Positions 42,971-51,803 of a DNA stretch of 64,000 bases are shown here, in pieces. Position 1 is the stretch's first letter. Each line of letters opens with the position of its first letter. The notes beneath the pieces were generated by a model. That model was not told the DNA's origin, ran no database searches, and saw only the letters and a list, made by a program, of their open reading frames with translations. This DNA comes from Thermohalobaculum sp965263335. Lineage in GTDB: Bacteria > Pseudomonadota > Alphaproteobacteria > Rhodobacterales > Rhodobacteraceae. Both the position numbers and the translations under genes were made by a program. The stretch is from NCBI GenBank assembly GCA_965263335.1, contig CBDHHE010000001.1, positions 496,001-560,000 of the forward strand, read 5' to 3'.

Positions 42971-44236
42971 TTAGTTGGGCCCTTCGCGGGTGCGCACGTC
43001 GATCAGGTTCGTCAGGGCCCGCAACTCTGCCCGCATTGTGGAAATCGACTCGTGCCGGCCCACCGCAATGTCCTCGCCGATCGCACGCAGTTGCTTGTCG
43101 AGCGACCGGATGTAGCTGCGGGTTTCGGTATCGATCGGACTCACCGCATCGCCCCCCCCGCCGCCCTGGACCCGCTCCAGCCTCTCCGCGACCGACTGCA
43201 GCGCGGTCGCAAACTGGCTCTGGCTCTGGTCGATGCGCTTGAGAACGGCGAGAGTCGCATGATCACGCCCAGCCTGCAGTTCTCGGGCCTCGCGCATTTC
43301 GGAGACGAGTTCCGCAACCTGCGTGCGCTCCTTCTCAATCTCGGCTGCCATCTGGGCCACAACGTCTGCCGCCACGCCCAGCCGCCGCTCGGCCTCGACG
43401 CGCGCCTGCTGCCCTTCCGCGGCAAATTCGGTGGTTCGTTCCAGTCCTTCATCGACCCGTTCGAGCAACGAGATCAGTGCCCCATCCGGGCCTTCACCTT
43501 CGGAGACCAGGCCGAGGCGGGTGAACGATGTCAGCCATTCCTCGAGCTCGCGGTAGAACTGGTTCTGTCCGTGACCGGCAAAGAGCTCGAGCAGGCCAAC
43601 CACCAGAGAACCGGCAAGACCCACCAGCGACGAAGCAAACGCCGTACCCATGCCGCCGAGCTGGCTTTCCAGTCCGGTCATCAGCCGGTCGAAGACCGAG
43701 GCGTCCGAGGCTTCGCCTTCCCCGGGCGCGAGAGAGCGGATGGTGTCCACCACCGCCGGCACAGTCAGCGACAGTCCCCAGAACGTGCCGAGAAGGCCGA
43801 GAAAGATCAGCAGGTTCGAAATGTATCGCGTGATGTCGCGTGCTTCATCGAGGCGCACCCCGATGCTGTCGAGGATCGAGCGTGTCGACGAGGTGGCCAG
43901 ACGCTTCTGCATCTTTCCTTCGCGCATCATCGGCGCCATCGATGCGACCAGACGCGGCGGCTGGATGAACTGGTGCCCAGGGAACCCGGCCTTCAGGTTC
44001 TTGAGCCAGTTGATTGCGGCGATCAGCTGCGCCACTTGCCAGAAAGTCGCGAAAACTCCCACGACGAACACGAAAATGATGAAGGCATTCAGATAGATGT
44101 TCGCCATGAACACCGTTCGGATCTGAGCCGCCATGAACAATCCGCCCAGCGCCACCAGCGCCAGGATCAGGAGCATGATCAGTATTTGCCTGGTCGGCTG
44201 TGTGAACTTCCGATCGGGCGTATCCTGTAACGTCAT
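42971..44236 (-). CDS. MotA/TolQ/ExbB-family proton-channel protein
   Basis: A 421-residue inner-membrane protein with helices near 17-38, 45-67, 138-160 and 196-222. The third and fourth carry the family core LGLLGTFWGLSLTV and GMGTAFASSLVGLAGSLVVG. A cytoplasmic helical tail of about 190 residues (QARVEAERRLGVAADVVAQM and on) follows. It is the expected channel partner of the adjacent MotB/OmpA protein. The pair recalls ZorA-ZorB of the Zorya defence system but no zorC, zorD or zorE gene is nearby. It lies downstream of suhB and efp on the same strand. Confidence 0.87.
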   Translation of the reverse strand: MTLQDTPDRKFTQPTRQILIMLLILALVALGGLFMAAQIRTVFMANIYLNAFIIFVFVVGVFATFWQVAQLIAAINWLKNLKAGFPGHQFIQPPRLVASMAPMMREGKMQKRLATSSTRSILDSIGVRLDEARDITRYISNLLIFLGLLGTFWGLSLTVPAVVDTIRSLAPGEGEASDASVFDRLMTGLESQLGGMGTAFASSLVGLAGSLVVGLLELFAGHGQNQFYRELEEWLTSFTRLGLVSEGEGPDGALISLLERVDEGLERTTEFAAEGQQARVEAERRLGVAADVVAQMAAEIEKERTQVAELVSEMREARELQAGRDHATLAVLKRIDQSQSQFATALQSVAERLERVQGGGGGDAVSPIDTETRSYIRSLDKQLRAIGEDIAVGRHESISTMRAELRALTNLIDVRTREGPN

Positions 44237-44374
44237 TTGCCTGCCTTATGCGCCGCCTCCGGCACGCGACTCCGAAACAGTATTGGCCTTTTTGAGCATT
44301 TTCTAGGCGAATGGCCAACAAGAGCCCGATACCAAAAGAATATTTACGATAGGCAACCTGAGAGACACACTTGC

Positions 44375-45172
44375 TCAAGTGCTGGCGAACATCGTGCCAA
44401 GGTGCTGAAACGCATCAGAGTTGCCGGCATAGATGTTCCCCGACTTGAGGGGGTCACTGCCTTCGTGACGCTCTGTGATGTCGGCCAGAAGCCCGCCGGC
44501 CTCGCGGACCAGAATGATGCCGGCCGCCATGTCCCACGGCGACAGGGCGCGCTCCCAGTATCCGTCGACCCGTCCAGCCGCAACATAGGCGAGGTCGAGT
44601 GCGGCTGACCCGCCTCTGCGAATCCCTGAGGTGCGCGGCAACAGGTAGGCCATCTCACGCATCATCTCGGGCAGGCCTTCCCGGTCGGCGAAAGGAAGGC
44701 CGGAGGCAAACAGCATCCGATCGAGATGGCGTTGAGCGGACACCCGCAGGCGACGGTCGTTCAACCACGCACCCTGGCCGGATTCGGCCACGAACATCTC
44801 GTCGCGCACCGGGTCGAAGACGACGCCCGCAACCACATCGCCTTTGTGCTCGAGCGCGATCGAGATTGCCCAGTGCGGCATACCGTGAAGAAAGTTCGTG
44901 GTGCCATCGAGCGGGTCGACGATCCAGCGCCGGGTCGGGTCTTTGCCTTCGACGGGCTCGGACTCCTCCCCCAGCCAACCATAGTTGGGTCGTGCCTCCA
45001 GCAACTCTTCGCGCAGCGTCTCCTCGGCCTTCCGGTCGGCGTTGGACACGAAGTCGCCTGCGCCCTTGACCGATATCTGGAGGTTTTCCACTTCACCGAA
45101 GTCACGAATGAGGCGGCGCGATGCCTTGCGCGCCGCCTTGATCATGACGTTGATGTTGGGAGAGCCAGCCAC
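44375..45172 (-). CDS. suhB: Inositol monophosphatase family protein
   Basis: A 265-residue magnesium-dependent phosphatase of the IMPase family. Metal ligands are Glu69-Glu70 (GEESEP), Asp86/Asp89 in DPLDGTTNF and Asp near 216 in SPWDMAAGIILVREAGG. In bacteria this family includes inositol-1-phosphatase SuhB, which also helps rRNA antitermination, and related 3'-phosphoadenosine phosphatases; the symbol is by best fit. Its start is two bases after the efp stop, so efp and suhB are one unit. Confidence 0.9.
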   Translation of the reverse strand: MAGSPNINVMIKAARKASRRLIRDFGEVENLQISVKGAGDFVSNADRKAEETLREELLEARPNYGWLGEESEPVEGKDPTRRWIVDPLDGTTNFLHGMPHWAISIALEHKGDVVAGVVFDPVRDEMFVAESGQGAWLNDRRLRVSAQRHLDRMLFASGLPFADREGLPEMMREMAYLLPRTSGIRRGGSAALDLAYVAAGRVDGYWERALSPWDMAAGIILVREAGGLLADITERHEGSDPLKSGNIYAGNSDAFQHLGTMFAST

Positions 45173-45174
45173 CC

Positions 45175-45738
45175 CTAAGCTCGTTCGACGTAGTCAAACG
45201 TTTCCGTGGAGACAACAATCGCCTCGCCCTCCCCGACGAAAGGCGGCACCATCACGCGCACCCCGTTGTCGAGAACGGCAGGCTTGAAGGAGTTGGCGGC
45301 CGTCTGCCCCTTCACCACCGGTTCAGTCTCGACGATCGTGCACGTGACCCTTTCAGGCAGCGTCGCACTCAGCGCTTCTTCTTCGTAGTATTCGATGGTG
45401 ATGGTCATCCCGTCCTGCAGGAATGGCCGCGCGTCTCCCAACAGATCGGCCGGCAACTCGATCTGGTCGAAGGTCTCCGCGTCCATGAACACCAGCATGC
45501 CGTCGTTCTCGTAGAGGAACTGCTGGTCCTTCTGCTCCAGACGCACACGTTCGACTTTGTCGGCCGAACGGAAGCGCTCGTTGAGCTTTGACCCGTTGCG
45601 CAGATTCTTGAGTTCGACCTGGGCAAATGCACCGCCTTTGCCGGGCTTCACATGATCGGTCTTCACCGCAACCCAGAGCCCACTGTTGTGCTCGATAATG
45701 TTGCCGCGGCGAATTTCGTTGCCGTTTATCTTGACCAT
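45175..45738 (-). CDS. efp: Elongation factor P
   Basis: EF-P relieves ribosome stalling at polyproline stretches. The 187-residue protein has the KOW-like N-domain with the tip loop HVKPGKGGAF, where Lys34 is the residue modified by EpmA-type beta-lysylation in many proteobacteria, and two OB domains ending GEAIVVSTETFDYVERA. ATG 45738 gives the family start. An epmA gene is not in the window. The region 45739-45959 should hold divergent promoters for efp and the peroxiredoxin. Confidence 0.97.
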   Translation of the reverse strand: MVKINGNEIRRGNIIEHNSGLWVAVKTDHVKPGKGGAFAQVELKNLRNGSKLNERFRSADKVERVRLEQKDQQFLYENDGMLVFMDAETFDQIELPADLLGDARPFLQDGMTITIEYYEEEALSATLPERVTCTIVETEPVVKGQTAANSFKPAVLDNGVRVMVPPFVGEGEAIVVSTETFDYVERA

Positions 45739-45959
45739 CTTACCACCTGAGTTTGGGGATTGCGCAGTGCTATAGCTGGCTCCCGGCAAGGTGACAAGCA
45801 GACGTCGCCGCCGTGTCTCTCCGTGCCGGACCGACAGGCATTTCGCTGAGCTACACGAGTGCGTGAGGGATACGGTCCTGACGTAGGGTCACCGATACTC
45901 GGCGCCAGGAGGGCGTGATTAGATTGTGCTTCTGATTCTTGAGGAGCAAAGGGGCAAAC

Positions 45960-46616
45960 ATGAGCCTGCGAATTAACGATACTGCACCAGATTTCACAGC
46001 AGAAACCACGGACGGCGAGATCTCGTTCCACGACTGGATCGGAGACGGATACGCCGTGCTTTTCAGCCATCCGAAAGACTTCACGCCTGTTTGCACGACC
46101 GAACTCGGGGTCATGGCTGGAATGATGGACGAGTTCGCAAAGCGCAACTGCAAGATTCTCGGCATTTCTGTGGATCCGGTTGAGAACCACTTGAAGTGGA
46201 AGTCCGACATTGAACAGGTCTCGGGCAACGCCGTGGACTATCCGATGATCGGCGATCCCGAGCTGAAGGTGGCCAAGCTCTACGACATGCTGCCGGCGTC
46301 AGCGGGTGAGACTTCCGAGGGGCGTACACCCGCCGACAACGCAACCGTGCGCTCCGTGTTCGTGATTGGTCCGGACAAGAAGGTGAAACTGACCCTCACC
46401 TATCCGATGACGACCGGGCGCAACTTCGATGAACTGTTGCGTGCCATCGACTCGATCCAGCTCACCGTCAAGCATCAGGTGGCCACACCTGCCAACTGGG
46501 TGCCGGGCGACGATGTCATCATCACGCCAGCGGTGACCGACGCGGATGCCGAAGCACGCTTCGGCGGCTTCGAGCGGGTTCTGCCTTACTTGCGCAAGAC
46601 CAAGCAGCCCAGCTGA
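45960..46616 (+). CDS. 1-Cys peroxiredoxin (Prx6 type)
   Basis: A 218-residue thiol peroxidase that reduces hydrogen peroxide and organic peroxides. The peroxidatic Cys45 lies in HPKDFTPVCTTELG. The long C-terminal extension with FDELLRAIDSIQLTVKHQVA and TPANWVPGDDVIITP places it in the Prx6/1-Cys group, with no resolving cysteine in the usual place. ATG 45960 is preceded by AAAGGGG. A perfect GC hairpin follows the stop at 46634-46655. Confidence 0.95.
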   Translation: MSLRINDTAPDFTAETTDGEISFHDWIGDGYAVLFSHPKDFTPVCTTELGVMAGMMDEFAKRNCKILGISVDPVENHLKWKSDIEQVSGNAVDYPMIGDPELKVAKLYDMLPASAGETSEGRTPADNATVRSVFVIGPDKKVKLTLTYPMTTGRNFDELLRAIDSIQLTVKHQVATPANWVPGDDVIITPAVTDADAEARFGGFERVLPYLRKTKQPS

Positions 46617-46633
46617 GGCCTTCCAACACTTGA

Positions 46634-46655
46634 CCGGCCGCGATTTCGCGGCCGG
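46634..46655. terminator. Palindromic hairpin between convergent genes
   Basis: CCGGCCGCGA (46634-46643) and TCGCGGCCGG (46646-46655) form a perfect 10-base-pair stem with a TT loop. It lies between the stops of the peroxiredoxin and the opposing ybjN-like gene. No T run is present, so a bidirectional terminator role is only suggested by position. Confidence 0.4.
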
Positions 46656-46706
46656 ATCACCCGTTGGTCGGCATGAAGAGCACCGATCAAGCCCTTAAGT
46701 GATGGA

Positions 46707-47210
46707 TCACGCCGTGCCGTAGGCCTGCTCGATCGCGACGTTGAGCGCTTGCTCGGGTGTCTGCTCGCTCCAGCCAACCAGCTGCAGTGCCGGATAGAAG
46801 CGCTCACAGATCCCGACCGCGGACAGCACCATAGCCTCCACCTGTTCGGGAGTGGCCGCCGCGCCACCCGCAAGGGTCAAGCCATAGCGATAGGCGATCA
46901 GATTTTCTCCGGGCCAGAGCACGAACCCGCCACACCAGATCTTGTCGTTGGCAAGATTAAGCAGCTCCAGGAACTCGGTCATTCGCTCGGCCGGTGGTGT
47001 CAGCTCGAACGTACAGACCAGGCGCAGCATGTCGTCTCGGTTCGACCACGCCAGGGTAAGGGAATAGGTGCGCCAGGCGCCTTCGATCGCCATCGCGATC
47101 TGATCTTCGCCTACGCGGTCGAATTCCCAGTCGGCCCGCTCAGCCAGATGCTCGACGATGTCGATTGGGTGGATGTCGACAGAAAGATACTCGTGCTCGA
47201 TCGCGGTCAT
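46707..47210 (-). CDS. YbjN-domain protein
   Basis: A 167-residue protein of the YbjN family, whose fold resembles type III secretion chaperones and whose role is unclear (the E. coli member affects motility and stress). Recognisable parts are ADWEFDRVGEDQIAMAIEGA near residue 27, FELTPPAERMTEFLELLNLA (about 69-88) and a long C-terminal helix starting EQVEAMVLSAVGICERFYP. It and ubiK are adjacent on the same strand, as is usual in alphaproteobacteria. Confidence 0.88.
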   Translation of the reverse strand: MTAIEHEYLSVDIHPIDIVEHLAERADWEFDRVGEDQIAMAIEGAWRTYSLTLAWSNRDDMLRLVCTFELTPPAERMTEFLELLNLANDKIWCGGFVLWPGENLIAYRYGLTLAGGAAATPEQVEAMVLSAVGICERFYPALQLVGWSEQTPEQALNVAIEQAYGTA

Positions 47211-47391
47211 TTGCCTCGATGCCCCATCTTGTGGTGGCCATGCGGGCGGGTGCCCGCATCATGCACCCTGGGTTGCCATTTATCGTGGGTATACTGCTCG
47301 GTACCCGCTAGATATCGTGGCATCTCCGACCGCAGTCGTAAAGGCCAAACCAGACCCGGCACAAAACATTCACGAAGACAACCCCTATGAG

Positions 47392-47643
47392 TTACTTATC
47401 GGTAAGCTTTGCTTCCAACTCGTTAATCCGTGCGGCGAGGCGGTCATTTTCCTCCCGCGCACGCACCGCCATTTCGCGGACCGCATCGAATTCTTCGCGG
47501 CTGACCAGATTTGCATCCGCCATGAATCGCTCTATCCAGCTGCGAAATGCTGTCTCCGCCTCAACCCGAGCCCCCTGCGCCACACCTGCCGCGTTGGTCA
47601 TAAGCTGGCTGAGATCGTCGAAAAACCTACTGCGAGTCTGCAT
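47392..47643 (-). CDS. ubiK: Ubiquinone biosynthesis accessory factor UbiK
   Basis: An 83-residue protein of the UbiK (YqiC/BMFP) family that assists ubiquinone synthesis with UbiJ. Residues 1-40 (FFDDLSQLMTNAAGVAQGAR) form the amphipathic helix and 47-80 form a coiled coil (SREEFDAVREMAVRAREEND then RLAARINELEAKL). Length is typical. It lies upstream of the ybjN-like gene on the same strand and diverges from the EF-G-like gene. Confidence 0.92.
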   Translation of the reverse strand: MQTRSRFFDDLSQLMTNAAGVAQGARVEAETAFRSWIERFMADANLVSREEFDAVREMAVRAREENDRLAARINELEAKLTDK

Positions 47644-47748
47644 GATCGCCTCCGAAGCTAAACTGTTGCCTCAGATATAGGGATCATCTGCAGGCAGATA
47701 CAAGCATGCACTCGCCCCTGCGTTGAGCTTGTGATCGGGGTCACTCCC

Positions 47749-47776
47749 TTGTCGAAGGAGTGTTTTGGTGTAGGCT
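47749..47776 (+). promoter_or_regulatory. Possible promoter of the EF-G-like gene
   Basis: TTGTCG (47749-47754) and TAGGCT (47771-47776) are separated by 16 bases, 65 bases ahead of the EF-G-like start. Each box matches the sigma-70 consensus only partly. Confidence 0.25.
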
Positions 47777-47840
47777 CAACTTAGGGGACTGCTGGAGCGC
47801 CGCCAAAAGAGCGGGCGCCCGCAGCCACAAGGAGGAAACC

Positions 47841-49775
47841 ATGTCAAAATGCATAGCGATTCTTGGCGCAGGAGGTGCCGGCAAATCAACCTTGGCGGAC
47901 CGCCTGTGCGGCTTGGAAGGCGGCAAGATTGCGCCTGGAGCCGCACAGGAGACCCGAATCGCCGGATTTCGATTCATTGACGAAGACTGGACATTGCTCG
48001 ATTGCCCAGGCTCGCTCGAGTTCATGCAGCAATCGATGGACGCCCTTCTTGCTGCCGATGTCGCCGTGGTCTGTGTCGGACCGGATCCGGACCATGCCGT
48101 GCTCTCAGCGCCCTTCATCCGCATGACCGAACAGGCCGGTGTGCCGACCATGCTGTTCGTCAACAGAATGGACGAAGCGCAGGCACGCGCTCGTGACATC
48201 ATCGAAGCACTGCAGGGCTATTCGCGCCACCCGGTCGTGCTGCGCCAGATCCCGATCCGAAAGGATGGAGTGATCGTCGGCGCGGTGGATCTGGTGTCCG
48301 AGCGCGCGTGGAAGTATCGCGAAGGCGGCCCGTCGGAGCTGATCGAGATTCCCGAAGAACTCACGGACCGGGAATCGGAGGCCCGTGGGGCGTTCCTCGA
48401 AAACCTCTCCGAGTATGACGACTGGTTGCTCGAAGAACTGATCGAGGATCGCGTGCCGGCACGCGACACGGTCTACGACATCTGCTCGCGGGTGCTCCAA
48501 GAGAGCGCCGTCACTCCGGCCTTCATCGGATCCGCTGAGCATGGCAATGGCGTCTTTCGACTGATGAAAGCGCTGCGCCACGAGACCGCGAGCGTTGACG
48601 AGTTGTCGGCGCGGCTGGATGGCGTGAGTGCCGTGAGCGTTCTGGCGCGTCACCGCAAGCATGTGGGAAAGACGGTGTATCTGCGCGCGCTCGCGCCAGT
48701 GAGCACCGGAGACATCCTGGGCGGTATGGCGCTCGGACCCATTTCGGTTGCCGATGGCGACAAGTTCGTGACCGCCCATGAGGTGGCGCCCGGACAGTTC
48801 TTTTCGGCCATAAAATCCGATCATCTCACGTCCGGCCGCGTTTACGGCGCGGAAGAGGTCGATGCGCCTTCGTGGCACAAGCCGTTGTCGCCGCTCCTCA
48901 GCCACGCCATCGTCCCCTTGCACGACAAGGACGACGCCAAGCTCTCCGAGGCGATCGGCAAGCTGGTGGACGAGGATGCTTCGCTGACCGCAGGTCACGA
49001 CGTGGAAACCGGTGCGCATGTGCTGCGCGGGCAGGGTGCACTGCACCTGCGCCGGGCACGCGATGTTTTGGCCGAGCAGTTTGGCGTCGAAACCGAAGAA
49101 CGGCTTGTCACGCCCGCCCTGCGCGAGACCATCACCAAGCGGGCTGACGTCCATTTCCGCCACAAGAAGCAGTCAGGCGGTGCGGGCCAGTTCGCGGATG
49201 TCAGGCTCACGGTCGAGCCTGTGGCCCGCGGCAGCGGGTTCAGTTTCGAGCAGAACATTCACGGCGGCTCGGTGCCGCGCAACTATATTCCCGCCGTCGA
49301 GACGGGCGCACGCGATGCAACCGACCGCGGGCCCCTCGGCTTCCCGGTGGTGGACATCAAGGTCACGCTCTACGACGGCCAGTACCACTCGGTCGACAGC
49401 TCGGACATGGCCTTCCGGATCGCTGGACGCGGAGCGGTGCGGCAGGCGCTGTCGGAGGCGTCGGCGGTGCTGCTCGAGCCGATCTACGAGGTTCGCTTCG
49501 CCGTCCCCTCGGTCTTCACCGGATCGCTCAATCCGATGGTCTCGTCGCGTCGCGGTCAGGTGCAAGGGTTCGACCGGATCGCCGATGCCGAAGGATGGGA
49601 CGAGTTCGTCGCGATGATGCCGGGCGGCACGCTCGACGATCTGATCGCCGATCTGCGCTCGGTGACCCAGGGGGTCGGCCGCTACGAAGCCGAGTTCCAC
49701 CACTATCAGGAACTCTACGGCCGGGACGCCGACAGCATGATCGAAACGCGGGCGAGGGCGCTGGAACACGCCTGA
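47841..49775 (+). CDS. Elongation factor G-like GTPase
   Basis: A 644-residue translational-type GTPase, shorter than EF-G (about 700). G motifs differ from canonical EF-G: GAGGAGKST (9-17) for the P-loop, DCPGS (54-58) in place of DTPGH, and NRMD (108-111). Domain IV is recognisable in ADVHFRHKKQSGGAGQFADV and the domain V end in FTGSLNPMVSSRRGQVQGFD. The histidine after DCPG that activates GTP hydrolysis is replaced by serine. A perfect AGGAGG precedes ATG 47841. Such EF-G paralogues are of uncertain function. Confidence 0.9.
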   Translation: MSKCIAILGAGGAGKSTLADRLCGLEGGKIAPGAAQETRIAGFRFIDEDWTLLDCPGSLEFMQQSMDALLAADVAVVCVGPDPDHAVLSAPFIRMTEQAGVPTMLFVNRMDEAQARARDIIEALQGYSRHPVVLRQIPIRKDGVIVGAVDLVSERAWKYREGGPSELIEIPEELTDRESEARGAFLENLSEYDDWLLEELIEDRVPARDTVYDICSRVLQESAVTPAFIGSAEHGNGVFRLMKALRHETASVDELSARLDGVSAVSVLARHRKHVGKTVYLRALAPVSTGDILGGMALGPISVADGDKFVTAHEVAPGQFFSAIKSDHLTSGRVYGAEEVDAPSWHKPLSPLLSHAIVPLHDKDDAKLSEAIGKLVDEDASLTAGHDVETGAHVLRGQGALHLRRARDVLAEQFGVETEERLVTPALRETITKRADVHFRHKKQSGGAGQFADVRLTVEPVARGSGFSFEQNIHGGSVPRNYIPAVETGARDATDRGPLGFPVVDIKVTLYDGQYHSVDSSDMAFRIAGRGAVRQALSEASAVLLEPIYEVRFAVPSVFTGSLNPMVSSRRGQVQGFDRIADAEGWDEFVAMMPGGTLDDLIADLRSVTQGVGRYEAEFHHYQELYGRDADSMIETRARALEHA

Positions 49776-49789
49776 CGGTCAGGGTCCCG

Positions 49790-50095
49790 CTACTCCTCGG
49801 GCAACCCCAGTCGCGCGAGGGTGGCGAGCCAACGTTCAGCGTACTCTTTGTCCTTGTAGATATTCCAACCGCGCAAGTAGCTCACCGTGAAGTCCGGAAA
49901 GGCTTCGGTCGCCTTGCCGATCTCGGCCTGGGCCTCGGCCTGGCGCCCCAACGCATCGTAGGCAATCGCCAGGCCGAGATGGCATTCTGCTTTTAGGAAT
50001 GCGCCAGGTTCTGAAGCAAGTGTCTCCAAATAAACTGGAATGGCATCTTTATAGCGTTCGGCAAGTACATAGGCTTCACCTAAGCTTTCGCTCAC
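49790..50095 (-). pseudogene. Third fragment of broken cyclase-TPR gene (TPR end)
   Basis: This frame of 101 codons has TPR-like repeats (SLGEAYVLAERYKDAIPVYL, AYDALGRQAEAQAEIGKATE) and the family ending WLATLARLGLPEE of class III cyclase-TPR proteins. It overlaps the previous fragment by 20 bases in another frame. Removing one T from the plus-strand TT at 50099-50100 joins them, reading NPHVFGWVSESLGEAYVL, exactly as intact relatives would. Confidence 0.65.
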
Positions 50096-50576
50096 CCATT
50101 CCGAAGACGTGGGGGTTTATTCGAAGTGCGCGCTTTAGAAAGGTGATTGACTTCTCTGCTTCCATGTTCTTTTGGTAGTGCAATCCAAGCAGCGCGAGAT
50201 AACCTGCATCTGACGGGGCCAGTTCAATTGCCTTTTTCCCGAGTTCAATGGCCTTTGTGTGGGAGCCTTCAGCTTGCCTTATCACTCCTAGGACGGCATA
50301 CCCCTCGGGATTTTCTTCGTTGAGTTCAATCGATTTTTGAGCATAGTATTCCGCCTTTTGCCATGCTTCCTCCGGATCATCAGCCCATTTGAACCTTCCC
50401 TCGCGATGATAAGGCCACCCCAAGGTTGCGTTCAGGTCCGAAGAGTCAGGATCAATTGCCAAGGCACGATGGTAAAGTTGCAACGCCATCGCGTTGCTTT
50501 CTCGAGTGCCGCGACGATAGTGCCACCATCCCTCTTGGACCAAGAGCCATGCATCCAGACTTTCGATCCGAGTCAT
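50076..50576 (-). pseudogene. Second fragment of broken cyclase-TPR gene (TPR repeats)
   Basis: A frame of 166 codons with TPR repeats: SNAMALQLYHRALAIDPDSS, NEENPEGYAVLGVIRQAEGS and SDAGYLALLGLHYQKNMEAE. Its ATG overlaps the stop of the cyclase fragment (ATGA), and the join reads in phase with the family after one added base (GNTEWAKG then MTRIESLDAWLL). The DNA is visibly more AT-rich than the cyclase part. It could be a separate coupled gene, but the missing start of the TPR array argues for a frameshift. Confidence 0.6.
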
Positions 50577-51664
50577 CCCTTAGCCCATTCTGTATTCCCA
50601 AGCGCGAGCTTGACGTTGAGGTTAGAAGCGATCTCACGTGTGATCTCGTCCTTAACCGCGAACAGGTCGGTGATGTCGCGATCATACCGCTCCGACCAGA
50701 GATGGTGGCCCTGAACCGCATCGATCAGCAGTGCGGTGACCCGCAGGCGGTCGCCATCGCGCTGCACGCTGCCCTCCAGCACATAGCGCACCCCCAGCTC
50801 TTCGGCGATCCGCTGGATCTTCACGGGCATGCCCTTGTAGGAGAAGGCAGAATTGCGTGCGATGACGAAGAGCTGCGGGATGCGGGCGAGCGCCGAGGTG
50901 ATGTCCTCGCTGATTCCGTCGCTGACGAACTCCTGATCTGGATCGCCGCTGAGATTGTCGAAGGCCAGCACCGCGATCGAGGGTTTGTCAGGCAGCGCGA
51001 ACGCCATGTTTGCGGGATCAGCGGGACTGATCTCCGGGTCGATCCACTGCCACCAGGTCCAGGCAGCGACCAGAAGGGCCGCGGCGGCGGCGGCGAACCG
51101 CCAGAGCGCCCAACGTCTGCCGGGGTCGACCGGCTGCACGGGTACTTCTCCGTCGCGCAGCACCTGGAACGCTCGGACGGGACGCGTGATGTTCTTGGCT
51201 TCGACCTCACCCAGATCGGCAAGATTGAGCTCCATCCGGTCGCGCACCTGATCCCGGGCTGAGCGGCTGAGCACGATGCCGCCCGGGGGCGCCAGCCCCT
51301 CGAGGCGCGCCGCGACGTTCACGCCTTCGCCGAGCAGGTCTTCGCCGTCGGGCACCACATCGCCCACATTGACACCGATCCGGTATTCGATCCGCCTGTC
51401 CTCGGCGACATCGCTGCTTCGCGCGCGCATCCCGTCCTGCAGCGCTATTGCACAACGCACGGCATCAACGGCGGAGGGAAACTCGATGAGCAGACTGTCG
51501 CCGGCTGTATTGGCGACACGGCCATTATGTTGTGCGAGGAGCGGGTCGATCAGCTCGGCGCGATGGGCGCGGAGTTCGGCAAGCGTGCCTTCCTCATCCG
51601 TGCCCACGAGTCTCGAGAAACCCGCGACATCCGCCGCAACGATTGCTGCCAGCCGCCGATCCAT
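50573..51664 (-). CDS. Class III adenylate/guanylate cyclase, C-terminally truncated
   Basis: The 363-residue frame has a class III cyclase domain (about 1-170; AADVAGFSRLVGTDEEGT, then NTAGDSLLIEFPSAVDAV and RIGVNVGDVV), a membrane helix (FAAAAAALLVAAWTWWQW, about 190-207) and a TolB-N/FlgO-like domain (SIAVLAFDNLSGDPDQEFVS, FVIARNSAFSYKG). Intact relatives of about 600 residues continue into TPR repeats; here those lie in the next two frames. The cyclase end still looks functional: both metal-binding aspartates are plausible. ATG 51664. Cyclic AMP or GMP production is inferred from family. Confidence 0.82.
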   Translation of the reverse strand: MDRRLAAIVAADVAGFSRLVGTDEEGTLAELRAHRAELIDPLLAQHNGRVANTAGDSLLIEFPSAVDAVRCAIALQDGMRARSSDVAEDRRIEYRIGVNVGDVVPDGEDLLGEGVNVAARLEGLAPPGGIVLSRSARDQVRDRMELNLADLGEVEAKNITRPVRAFQVLRDGEVPVQPVDPGRRWALWRFAAAAAALLVAAWTWWQWIDPEISPADPANMAFALPDKPSIAVLAFDNLSGDPDQEFVSDGISEDITSALARIPQLFVIARNSAFSYKGMPVKIQRIAEELGVRYVLEGSVQRDGDRLRVTALLIDAVQGHHLWSERYDRDITDLFAVKDEITREIASNLNVKLALGNTEWAKG

Positions 51665-51803
51665 CGCCTAACCTCCTGTGACGGAGACTACTGCAGCGCG
51701 AAGCGCTTGGCCATGACCAACCCCGGGTAACGGCAGCGACCGACGGGTTGACAGCGGCGGGCGCGACGCGCACATCCATGGCGTCGTCGCAGACGGAGCC
51801 CGC

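Noticed and set aside
42449..44230. 593-codon plus-strand open frame opposite the channel and OmpA genes
   Set aside because: It is the antisense shadow of two clear genes in GC-rich DNA and has no recognisable domain or ribosome site.
40904..44236. Zorya anti-phage system (ZorA-ZorB)
   Set aside because: The two proteins have the right domain classes, but no zorC, zorD or zorE gene is nearby, the long coil is on the wrong subunit, and the locus sits among housekeeping genes.
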